A DNA stretch of 7,138 nt from Spirochaetaceae bacterium (lineage in GTDB: Bacteria; Spirochaetota; Spirochaetia; Treponematales; Breznakiellaceae), in contig JAITAE010000112.1 of NCBI GenBank assembly GCA_031284295.1, forward strand, positions 1 to 7,138, written 5' to 3'. The position numbers were made by a program, and so were the translations under genes. How positions within the stretch are numbered: position 1 is the stretch's first letter; each line of letters begins with the position of its first letter. The notes under the pieces are model-generated. The model saw nothing but the letters and a program-made list of their open reading frames with translations, searched no databases and was not told the origin of the DNA. Below are positions 1 to 6,600 of the stretch, in pieces.

Positions 1-160
1 TGTTTGGAAACTTCAGTTTCCGAACAACTTCCATTAAAAAACGCAGTTTTGTAAGGCTTTTAGCCTGAAAAACTGCAAGACTGTGAGATAACCAACCGGG
101 TTATCGAACAAGTCTATTCTATTTTTCACTCTTAAAATTGCGGCTTTCAAAGTTGCCGCA
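1..160. repeat. Chain of four intergenic stem-loops
   Basis: Four palindromes follow one another. The first is 1-26, an 11-bp stem including one G-T pair, with loop TTCA. The second is 43-76, an outer 8-bp stem GCAGTTTT/AAAACTGC with an inner AGGCT/AGCCT stem. The third is 87-105, GATAACC/GGTTATC with a 5-nt loop. The fourth is 139-160, TGCGGC/GCCGCA with a 10-nt loop. The first and third stems are each followed by a near-identical tail, CGAACAACTT (21-30) and CGAACAAGTC (105-114). This suggests repeated units of one palindromic family rather than chance. Only the second has T-rich sequence near it, and none is a classic terminator. No reading frame here is convincing. Function is unknown; these may be dispersed intergenic palindromes or the tail of an upstream transcription unit. 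Confidence 0.55.
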
Positions 161-192
161 TTACAATGGCGCATCGTTTCGGAGGTATAGCA

Positions 193-366
193 ATGGAAAC
201 CGTGCCGATTTACATAATCAAAAAGAAACAAAAGTGGATACTGGTCGCTGCCGCTTCACCGCCTGTCCACTTTGAATACTCTGACACCCAACTGTTCAAC
301 CGGCTCAACAATAAAATGAACCAGGTGATCTTCGACTATCCATTCCCGCAAACTCTCCGAAAATAA
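193..366 (+). CDS. Small hypothetical protein, 57 residues
   Basis: An open frame with a strong ribosome binding site, GGAGG at 181-185, seven bases before ATG at 193. An in-frame ATG at 166 has no such site, so 193 is preferred. The product begins METVPIYIIKKKQKWILVAA. It is basic and hydrophobic near the N-terminus, with one short hydrophobic patch (WILVAAA, about residues 15-21) that is too short for a sure membrane segment. The C-terminal half is polar. I recognise no family. It lies just after the hairpin chain and about 200 bp before the ComM gene, on the same strand. Its base composition is lower in GC than the ComM gene. The good ribosome binding site is the main support; the short length is the main doubt. 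Confidence 0.42.
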   Translation: METVPIYIIKKKQKWILVAAASPPVHFEYSDTQLFNRLNNKMNQVIFDYPFPQTLRK

Positions 367-564
367 TATGGGAGGGGGGCTGCAGTGACAAATCGCGCGC
401 TCATGTTGTGATTGTAGCGGTTTATATTATTTTTGACGATCCCCAAGAGAAAAGCGCAACAGGCTGCCAGCAAAATTCAGGGGGCAGCTACACCGCTGCC
501 GGCGTATTCCAAAAATATGAATCATAATGCGATTTGGCGCCAAAGGTTATGTAGCGAGGTATTT

Positions 565-2151
565 ATGTTCATAATGACGTACAACCCTTTCGGCTACGAG
601 GGGATCGTGATTAGGGTCGAGGCGGACATCAGGCGGGGTATACCCGGTATAGATATAAGCGGTCTGGCGGCGGGAGCGGTGCGCGAGGCCCGTGAACGGG
701 TGCGGGCGGCGTTCCGTAATTCCGGTTTTAAGTTTCCGAACGACAGGATACTGATCAACCTTGCGCCCGCTGGTGTAAGGAAGGACGGCGCGGCGCTCGA
801 TTTGGCTATAGCGCTTGCCGTGATGGCGGCGGCGGGCGATATACCGCCCGTACTGGATACGATGGTGCTGGGGGAGCTTGAGTTGTCCGGCAGGGTGCGT
901 CCCGTGTATGGGGCGCTTGCCGCCGCCGCCGCGGGGCGGGAGGCCGGTATCAGGTACTTTATCGTGCCGTCCGCCAACGCCGCGGAGGCTGCCATACTGG
1001 ACGGCTGCGATGTGGCCGGCGTGGATACCCTCGAAGACGCCGTAAGCGTTTTGCGCTATCTCAGGGAGTATGGCCGGCTGCCTTGTACGGCGCGCGGCGC
1101 GGCGGCGGAAGACGGTACCGCCGCGCCGCCGGAGGGAGGGGCCGGATTCGCCGTGAAGGGGCAGAGGCGGTACAAGCGGGCGCTGGAAATAGCCGCCGCA
1201 GGCGGGCATAATCTGCTGGTTTTCGGCCCGCCCGGTTCCGGCAAGACTATGCTGGCCCGGTGTATGCCGTTGATCATGCCTACGCTCACGCAAGAGGAGG
1301 CAATAACGGTTACGCGGCTGCATAGTCTCGCCGGCTTCAGCGTAAACGGTCTGATAATGAAGCCCCCCTTCCGTTCACCGCATCATTCGGCAAGCGCGGA
1401 GGGCATCCTGGGCGGCGGGCGCGCCGTGCGGCCCGGCGAGATCAGCCTTGCCCATTTCGGCGTGCTGTTTCTTGATGAGGCCCCGGAGTTTAAGGTGAAT
1501 GTGCTGCAGTCCCTCCGTGAGCCGCTTGAGGACAGGCGGATAACCATATCGCGGGCGGAAAGTTCCGTCCGTCTGCCGGCGGACTTTCAACTCGTGATGG
1601 CGGCAAATCCCTGTCCCTGCGGCAGGCTTGGCATGAAAAGCGGCGCGCACTCAGCCGGTGAGGATGGTTACGGCGGGAAAGCCGCCTCAGAAACGGGTTG
1701 TTACTGTTCCGGCGACGATATAATGCGTTACTGGCGCAGATTCGGCGGCGCGCTGCTTGACCGTATCGAGCTGCGTGTTCCCGTGAACACGCCTAGTATT
1801 TCAGAGTTAAGCGGCGGCGATGAGGAGACGGCCTGGGCCGCCGCCGCCCGCGTGGGGCGGGCGGCGGCGGCCCAGGCGGAACGTTTTGCCGGGACGGGGT
1901 GCAGGCGGAACGCCGGCATGGACTCCGCCGCGATAGACCGGTACTGTGCGCTTGACGGCAGGGCGCTTGCCGCCTTTACAAGGGAGGTAGAAAAACTCGG
2001 CATTTCAGGGCGAGCTTACCACGGCATACTGCGTGTCGCCCGCACGATAGCGGACATCGAAGGGGCGGATGCTATAGGCGTGGAACATATCCTGGAGGCC
2101 GTCATGCACCGCAGGCGCGGTGACGATCCTTACGACGTGTTTTCGGTATAG
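565..2151 (+). CDS. comM: YifB/ComM-family Mg-chelatase-like AAA+ ATPase
   Basis: This complete protein of 528 residues has the usual length and order for the YifB/ComM family. Residues about 1-170 form the N-terminal ChlI-like (Lon-protease-fold) domain. Residues about 195-405 form the AAA+ Mg-chelatase domain, and the rest is the C-terminal helical domain. Visible motifs are Walker A GPPGSGKT (221-228), Walker B VLFLDE (300-305), the cysteine pairs NPCPCG (348-353) and CYC (379-381) that could bind a metal, LLDRIEL with a likely arginine finger (397-403), and SGRAYH (481-486). In naturally competent bacteria ComM is a hexameric helicase that promotes branch migration during integration of transforming DNA; elsewhere its role is less clear. 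ATG at 565 is chosen because GAGGT lies at 556-560 and family homology begins there. The frame is open back to a TTG at 433, but those 44 codons look unrelated and lack a ribosome site. It converges on the next gene with a 38-bp gap. Confidence 0.93.
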   Translation: MFIMTYNPFGYEGIVIRVEADIRRGIPGIDISGLAAGAVREARERVRAAFRNSGFKFPNDRILINLAPAGVRKDGAALDLAIALAVMAAAGDIPPVLDTMVLGELELSGRVRPVYGALAAAAAGREAGIRYFIVPSANAAEAAILDGCDVAGVDTLEDAVSVLRYLREYGRLPCTARGAAAEDGTAAPPEGGAGFAVKGQRRYKRALEIAAAGGHNLLVFGPPGSGKTMLARCMPLIMPTLTQEEAITVTRLHSLAGFSVNGLIMKPPFRSPHHSASAEGILGGGRAVRPGEISLAHFGVLFLDEAPEFKVNVLQSLREPLEDRRITISRAESSVRLPADFQLVMAANPCPCGRLGMKSGAHSAGEDGYGGKAASETGCYCSGDDIMRYWRRFGGALLDRIELRVPVNTPSISELSGGDEETAWAAAARVGRAAAAQAERFAGTGCRRNAGMDSAAIDRYCALDGRALAAFTREVEKLGISGRAYHGILRVARTIADIEGADAIGVEHILEAVMHRRRGDDPYDVFSV

Positions 2152-2189
2152 GCTAACGAAGCGCCGGTTTATGCGAATGCGGCCCTGTT

Positions 2190-4661
2190 TTAACGGTTTC
2201 GCAGCACGGAATCCACCAGGTTCTTCATTTGGGGATCGATGTTCTCCCCGCCGGCGCTGTTTTTTTTCAGCAGGCCGGAGTCTATGTAGTCCACGCCGTG
2301 GCGTTTTTTTATCAGGGGCGCGGCGGCTTCATCTTCGGCGGCTTCAAGGTATTCCAGGTCGCCGGATTTTTGGGAGAAGAATCTGTAATGCTGCGGCGGT
2401 GGAGACGACGCCTGTTCAAGCGTATTTCGCGCCTTTAGCTCCCGCACCTTTTTTGCTGTTTTGCCGGCGGGCGGCTTTGGGCTTAGCGGCGCGGCCTCGT
2501 TATACGTCTTTTTGGAAAATATTTCCTCCAACGGCGAGTCTATGTCCAGATCAAAATCATCATTGTGCGGCGGCTTGCTATTATCCCCGGCGGTGAACTC
2601 AATTTGTCTTGCAATTTCGTCAATATCTATCTGCTTGTCAGGCCGGACAAGCTCGTAATGCTCCGGGTTTTCCTTGTAGGCGTCCTGGTACAGGGTTTCA
2701 CCGTCCACGTCGTCAAACTCTTCGACAGTGTACAGCGGGTCTATGTTGACTACCTTGTTCAGAGCCGGCGCGGAGGGGATAAATTCACCGTAATCGGGGA
2801 TATCCGCCTCCGCCGGGCGGTCCGGCCCGCCGAAAGCGCCTTCCACAGCGCCGGCAAAGGCCGTATCGTCAAACGGGTCCTGCTCCAGGATATGGCTGTT
2901 AAACGGAGACAGCTTTTTTGGGGTCTCCTGTTGCTTAAGCGCTTCTGTGGTTTCTGGCGTCCCACCGTCCGTCAGTTCAGCCCATACATCCGAAGGCTCC
3001 ATAGCGGCGGCATTCCCGGCAAGGCTGAGCCAGGCCGCATCCTCCGAAACGGATTCGCCTGCATCGGCGGGAGTACTTTCAACCGGTGCGGAGTCGTGCG
3101 CGGGCTCAAGTTCCCCTATGCCGTCGTAGCTATTCTCCACGCCCGCGGGACTGGACTTTGCCAGAGGTTCATCGTCCGCCTGCTCAAATTCCGCTATACC
3201 GTCGTAGCTATTCTCCACGCTCGCGGGACTGTACCTTGCCGGAGGCTCGTCGTCCGCGGGCTCAAGCTCCTCTATGCCATCGTAGCTATCCCCTATGCCG
3301 GCAGAAACGTCATCCGGAATATCGCCGCCATCACCGCTTTCTTTAAAATGAGCATCTTGAGCGCCGCTTTTAAAATCATAATCATCGTCTGAATAGGATG
3401 ATTTTGACGAAGTCAAAACACGGTTAAGAATCGCTTCCAGTTTGGCTTCGTCAAAAGTAGTAATCATGCCCGTTCTGCTTCCTATCGCCGCGAGCAGGCT
3501 GTCCCATGATCTGTCAAAAAACGAATTTATATAGCTTTCGGTACCGCTGCCTTTTTTTATTTTAATTCCCCTGCACAATTCATTTCTGACATCCTCCCGG
3601 CGCTGTTCCAGTTCACGCCTCCATACCGCCCAATCCATATCGCCCATAAGCTGATAATATTCATGCATAAGGCTTACCTGCAGTTCTTTCAGCCTGCCGT
3701 GAACAATAGCTACGGCGTCAGGTTTTACATTGAAAACAAGGAACATAATTACAAACATTGTAATGAAGGCGGCGGCAATCAACAGCGCCTTTAGCATATC
3801 TGGAAACGCAAAAAGGTTTTCCGGCGCAATACGTCCGATAAATATACCCTGACTGGTTTTTGCCGAGAGCAGAATCAGCGGGCTGGACTGCGGCGCGTAG
3901 ATACGGCTGATGGCCGTACTGCCGGAAGCCCACACGGAGGCGACAGCCTCTTTGATGGATACGATGTCCAGCAGCGAAATGCCTATCACGATGCCGTTAG
4001 GGCCGGAAATAACGGAAACATTGTCGATTACCTTTATCTGCCTGTTTTCGGCAAGGCGTTCGCTGAACGCGCCTATGGAGACTGAAAACAGCGCCATGCC
4101 GCGGCGAATATCCATCGAATCGTAAAAAGGGTAATAAAAAATCAGGCGTTCATTTTCATCGTCAAACAGTATGTGTTCCGTACTGATACCTGAAAGCATC
4201 TGCTGATCGAAAGGCAGGTATCCCTCTACTTCCGGGTAATTTTTGTACTGTATTGTCCTTTCATTCGTTATAATCTGATCGTCCGGGTTGGTAGAATAAT
4301 GAATGCGGTTTCCGGCGGAATCGACAAAACGTGCCCATTGCAGACCCGGCAGCGAAACGCCCAGTAACGAGAATACCCTGCCGCGTTCATAAATATCCTC
4401 ACGGTTTTGATGGACCAAAAAGCTTCTTCTGATCGAATCCTCAAGCAGAATATCGGAGAAACGTTTTTGCATATCCGAGATATAATTGCCGATAAAACTT
4501 GTGTCCGCGGCAAGGTCATTGTTAAGTTCATTCAGTATGGCTCTGTCATAGAAGCGCGTTTCTATTATGTCGAACAGGCTTGTAAACGCAAATATACAGA
4601 AACCGGCAAATAGAAGAACACAGATAAGTAAGCTGACAGCGGCTTTTCTTGCAATTTGCAA
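2190..4661 (-). CDS. Two-pass membrane protein with Cache-like sensor domain and long acidic cytoplasmic tail
   Basis: A protein of 823 residues. Residues 7-30 are a hydrophobic segment after a short basic N-terminus. Residues about 31-288 would lie outside the membrane and look like a Cache-type sensor fold (FVDSAGNRIHYST and FYYPFYDS are the most suggestive stretches). Residues about 292-312 form a second membrane helix. A charged, mostly helical stretch follows (about 319-420). The remainder is very acidic and proline-rich and probably disordered, with three 26-residue repeats at 459-536 and a basic C-terminus. No HAMP, histidine kinase, GGDEF, phosphatase or chemoreceptor signalling domain is visible, so the output is unknown. 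The start is TTG: AGGA lies 7 bases upstream (4669-4672) and an in-frame TAG stop lies at 4671-4673, so no longer form is possible, and the next in-frame Met is beyond the first helix. Cache is inferred from pattern alone; the gene itself is secure. Confidence 0.85.
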   Translation of the reverse strand: MQIARKAAVSLLICVLLFAGFCIFAFTSLFDIIETRFYDRAILNELNNDLAADTSFIGNYISDMQKRFSDILLEDSIRRSFLVHQNREDIYERGRVFSLLGVSLPGLQWARFVDSAGNRIHYSTNPDDQIITNERTIQYKNYPEVEGYLPFDQQMLSGISTEHILFDDENERLIFYYPFYDSMDIRRGMALFSVSIGAFSERLAENRQIKVIDNVSVISGPNGIVIGISLLDIVSIKEAVASVWASGSTAISRIYAPQSSPLILLSAKTSQGIFIGRIAPENLFAFPDMLKALLIAAAFITMFVIMFLVFNVKPDAVAIVHGRLKELQVSLMHEYYQLMGDMDWAVWRRELEQRREDVRNELCRGIKIKKGSGTESYINSFFDRSWDSLLAAIGSRTGMITTFDEAKLEAILNRVLTSSKSSYSDDDYDFKSGAQDAHFKESGDGGDIPDDVSAGIGDSYDGIEELEPADDEPPARYSPASVENSYDGIAEFEQADDEPLAKSSPAGVENSYDGIGELEPAHDSAPVESTPADAGESVSEDAAWLSLAGNAAAMEPSDVWAELTDGGTPETTEALKQQETPKKLSPFNSHILEQDPFDDTAFAGAVEGAFGGPDRPAEADIPDYGEFIPSAPALNKVVNIDPLYTVEEFDDVDGETLYQDAYKENPEHYELVRPDKQIDIDEIARQIEFTAGDNSKPPHNDDFDLDIDSPLEEIFSKKTYNEAAPLSPKPPAGKTAKKVRELKARNTLEQASSPPPQHYRFFSQKSGDLEYLEAAEDEAAAPLIKKRHGVDYIDSGLLKKNSAGGENIDPQMKNLVDSVLRNR
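3054..3287 (-). repeat. Three in-frame 78-bp tandem repeats inside the membrane protein gene
   Basis: Three units at 3210-3287, 3132-3209 and 3054-3131 encode 26-residue repeats (residues 459-484, 485-510, 511-536). Each begins SYDGI and continues with an acidic ELEPADDEP-like core and an SPA-containing spacer. The DNA motif CGTAGCTAT recurs at exact 78-bp spacing (3281, 3203 and 3125). The first two units are close copies and the third has diverged in its second half. Because 78 is a multiple of three, copy-number change would lengthen or shorten the acidic tail without breaking the frame. Confidence 0.88.
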
Positions 4662-4668
4662 AATCGCA

Positions 4669-4672
4669 TCCT
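4669..4672 (-). promoter_or_regulatory. Ribosome binding site that decides a TTG start
   Basis: On the minus strand AGGA is followed by seven bases and then TTG (4661-4659). An in-frame stop at 4673-4671 overlaps this site. An ATG at 4668-4666 also follows AGG but is in another frame. TTG at 4661 is therefore the only sensible start for the membrane protein. Confidence 0.6.
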
Positions 4673-4850
4673 ATAAACAAATATACCGACCTGTCCGGCA
4701 GCCCGACGGATGCCTCACAAGCCGTAGCTTGACAAAAGTTGCAGGTATATCATTTGAGAACTCCGCGTACCTATAAATTATCAACTTTGTTACATACCAT
4801 TGTGCCTGATTGTATACTAGGGCGCGGTTTTTGAATAGGGGGCGTTAACC

Positions 4851-4882
4851 CGGGGCCGTCCGCCGGAGGGCGGACGGCCCCG
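4851..4882 (-). terminator. Perfect 14-bp GC-rich stem-loop after nifH
   Basis: The arms 4851-4864 and 4869-4882 are perfectly complementary around a 4-base loop (GGAG on the plus strand). The stem lies 26 bp downstream of the nifH stop codon. On the minus strand it is followed by GGTTAACGCCCCC, not by a T-run, so it is not a textbook intrinsic terminator. It could stop transcription with Rho, protect the nifH mRNA 3' end, or be a dispersed palindrome. It argues that nifH is not simply the first gene of an operon with the membrane protein. The rest of the 4662-4908 spacer holds only a small 5-bp inverted repeat, CAAGC/GCTTG, at 4718-4731. Confidence 0.55.
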
Positions 4883-4908
4883 CCACTCGTCTGGAAGGAT
4901 GCCGCCGC

Positions 4909-5760
<852 letters not shown>

Positions 5761-5787
5761 CTATAGGTAACCAGCTTAACCATTTTT

Positions 5788-5817
5788 CCTATAATGTCAA
5801 CAGACAAAGTATGTAAA
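5788..5817 (-). promoter_or_regulatory. Possible sigma-70 promoter for nifH
   Basis: On the minus strand TTTACA (5817-5812) and TATAGG (5793-5788) are separated by 18 bp, matching the consensus at 5 of 6 and 4 of 6 positions. This would start transcription roughly 30 bases before the nifH ATG. No GG-N10-GC element typical of sigma-54 nif promoters is visible here. The match is modest and could be chance in this AT-rich patch. Confidence 0.33.
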
Positions 5818-5825
5818 TCAGAGTG

Positions 5826-5872
5826 GGCAGAGTGAGGCCGCCCGGCGGCTGGGGGTCTGCCGTGAAAGCGGG
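5826..5872. repeat. Diverged unit of the 65-bp array, left of the inserted element
   Basis: This stretch shares ordered blocks with the units at 6164-6364: GGCAG, AGTGAGGCCGCC, CGGCGGCTG and GTGAAAGCGGG in place of TTGAAAACGGA. Its part at 5843-5862 nearly matches 6417-6437 at the far end of the array (CGGCGGCTG, then GTCTGCCG). It therefore seems to be an outlying copy cut off from the array by the element at 5873-6128. Confidence 0.45.
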
Positions 5873-5919
5873 CTAATATCCCGACATCATTCAAACTGTG
5901 GATTTAGTTTTGGAATTTG

Positions 5920-5988
5920 GCCCGCATCGCCGCTACGCGGCGACCGGGCTATCCGCTATAATGAACCTCCCCACCCTGAAGGGTGGGG
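5920..5988. other. Two strong hairpins, the second resembling an IS200/IS605 end
   Basis: The first hairpin, 5920-5949, pairs GCCCG with CGGGC and TCGCCGC with GCGGCGA around TAC. The second, 5969-5988, is a perfect 8-bp stem CCCCACCC/GGGTGGGG with loop TGAA. Read on the minus strand it gives CCCCACCCTTCAGGGTGGGG followed by AGGTTCAT. A hairpin of this kind followed by TTCA-like bases is common at the right end of IS200/IS605-type elements, where the TnpB-associated omega RNA ends. No TnpB or TnpA coding remnant could be read beside it, so this is only a resemblance. Neither hairpin is followed by a T-run. Confidence 0.4.
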
Positions 5989-6089
5989 TATCTTGTAAGC
6001 GTTGCATTGTTTACGAGGTTCGTTCTGCAAGGAAATTTATCCGCTTCTATCCCTTGCGCGGATATTCGTGTTCTGAATAGGAGTTCCGC

Positions 6090-6125
6090 ATGGGAAAACC
6101 GGTATTTACAATCGTGTCGGGATAG
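6090..6125 (+). CDS. Possible 11-codon ORF or truncated gene start
   Basis: AGGAG at 6079-6083 stands six bases before ATG at 6090, an ideal spacing, and the frame reads MGKPVFTIVSG then TAG. The stop falls inside the right inverted repeat of the 256-bp element. It may be a short peptide, the start of a gene whose remainder was lost when the repeats arose, or chance. No family is recognised. Confidence 0.2.
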   Translation: MGKPVFTIVSG

Positions 6126-6128
6126 TAG

Positions 6129-6364
6129 TGGCCGGCAGGCGGCTGTGTCCTTGGGAGCGGGCAGGCGGCAGTGAGTAGTGAGTGCCGCCGCCAGGCGGCT
6201 GTCGAGTCGTCCTTGCGAGATGGCTTGCGGCGGCAGTGAGTAGTGAGTGCCGCCGTCAGGCGGCTGTCGAGTCGTCCTTGAGAGCGGGCTTGCGGCGGCA
6301 GTGAGTAGTGAGGCCGCCGCTAGGCGGCTGTCGAGTCGTCCTTGAAAACGGACTTGCGGCGGCA
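6129..6364. repeat. 65-bp tandem repeat array
   Basis: Counted from GGCGGCA, units begin at 6164, 6229, 6294 and 6358, giving lengths of 65, 65 and 64 bp. A shorter degenerate unit precedes them (6129-6163), and the fourth start runs into a heptamer repeat. Each full unit has GGCGGCAGTGAGTAGTGAG, then a hairpin GCCGCC/GGCGGC (6184-6199, 6249-6264, 6313-6328), then GTCGAGTCGTCCTTG and a variable stretch. The hairpin stem is constant and its 4-base loop varies (GCCA, GTCA, GCTA). The upstream GGCGGCA can also pair with TGCCGCC in the first two units, so two folds compete. It is non-coding as far as can be seen. Confidence 0.88.
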
Positions 6365-6406
6365 GTGATTAGTGATTAGTGATTAGTGATTAGTGATTAG
6401 TGATTA
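6365..6406. repeat. Six perfect GTGATTA heptamers
   Basis: GTGATTA is repeated six times without change, followed by GTGAATAATG. It replaces the GTGAGTAGTGAGT stretch found at this place in the 65-bp units, so it probably grew by slippage from that motif. It ends just before a GGCGGC block and the G-run. Confidence 0.92.
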
Positions 6407-6436
6407 GTGAATAATGCGGCGGCTGAGGAGTCTGCC

Positions 6437-6449
6437 GGGGGGGGGGGGG
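6437..6449. repeat. Run of 13 G
   Basis: Thirteen consecutive G on the plus strand lie between the repeat array and the paired hairpins. Poly-G tracts change length by slippage and serve as phase-variation switches in some Treponema promoters and genes. Here the tract lies outside any supported gene, about 690 bp upstream of the nifH start and beyond the end of the exported-protein gene, so a switching role is not evident. Confidence 0.9.
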
Positions 6450-6483
6450 ACAGGCGGCCGCGGGTGGAAGGGGGAAAAGAAAA

Positions 6484-6517
6484 CCCCCGCGCGCCGGAGG
6501 TGTCCGGCGCGCGGGGG
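6484..6517 (-). terminator. Intrinsic terminator, 15-bp stem
   Basis: Arms 6484-6498 and 6503-6517 pair perfectly over 15 bp around a 4-base loop. On the minus strand the stem is followed by TTTTCTTTTCCCCC, so it fits a Rho-independent terminator for the gene ending at 6601. It lies about 80 bp past that stop codon. Confidence 0.75.
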
Positions 6518-6527
6518 CGCGGGCTGG

Positions 6528-6555
6528 AGCCCCCTTCCGGTAACGGAAGGGGGCT
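6528..6555. terminator. Second stem-loop, 12-bp stem
   Basis: AGCCCCCTTCCG (6528-6539) pairs perfectly with 6544-6555 around loop GTAA, a GNRA-type tetraloop on the plus strand. On the plus strand a weak T-rich tail (TTCTGCTTT) follows. On the minus strand it comes before the 6484-6517 terminator and would add a second hairpin to the same transcript end. It may act in either direction. Confidence 0.5.
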
Positions 6556-6600
6556 TTCTGCTTTAAGAAACCCCCGGACTAACCCGTGGGCGCCGCTTTG

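Larger units (their letters stand above)
5873..6128. mobile_element. 256-bp segment with terminal inverted repeats (MITE-like)
   Basis: The ends are CTAATATCCCGACA (5873-5886) and TGTCGGGATAGTAG (6115-6128), which are inverted copies matching at 13 of 14 positions, with weaker similarity continuing inward. Both flanks resemble the 65-bp repeat, as expected for insertion into an existing array. Inside are two strong hairpins (5920-5988) and no long convincing gene. No clear target-site duplication is visible. The frames that cross it are short and lack support. It could be a non-autonomous transposon, a dispersed repeat, or a decayed insertion sequence. Confidence 0.4.

Noticed and set aside
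34..231. 65-residue minus-strand frame over the hairpin chain
   Set aside because: It runs through three of the four palindromes and has no convincing start signal.
433..564. 44-codon N-terminal extension of the ComM protein starting at TTG
   Set aside because: There is no ribosome site before 433, the residues do not look like the family, and ATG at 565 has GAGGT just upstream and begins where family similarity begins.
547..1323. 258-residue minus-strand frame
   Set aside because: It lies wholly antisense to the ComM coding region, whose AAA+ motifs are certain; the frame is open only because of high GC content.
2565..3392. 275-residue plus-strand frame
   Set aside because: It is antisense to the membrane protein gene and shows repeats only because the opposite strand does. 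It has no ribosome site or recognisable domain.
4729..4757. Plus-strand promoter beginning TTGACA at 4729
   Set aside because: No good -10 box lies 16-18 bp downstream and no plus-strand gene follows.
5898..6174. Two overlapping plus-strand frames of 60 and 63 residues
   Set aside because: They cross the hairpins and the inverted repeat of the MITE-like element, have no good ribosome site and show no protein-like pattern.
6129..6406. CRISPR array
   Set aside because: Units are contiguous with near-identical sequence throughout; there are no unique spacers of constant length and no cas genes in the window.
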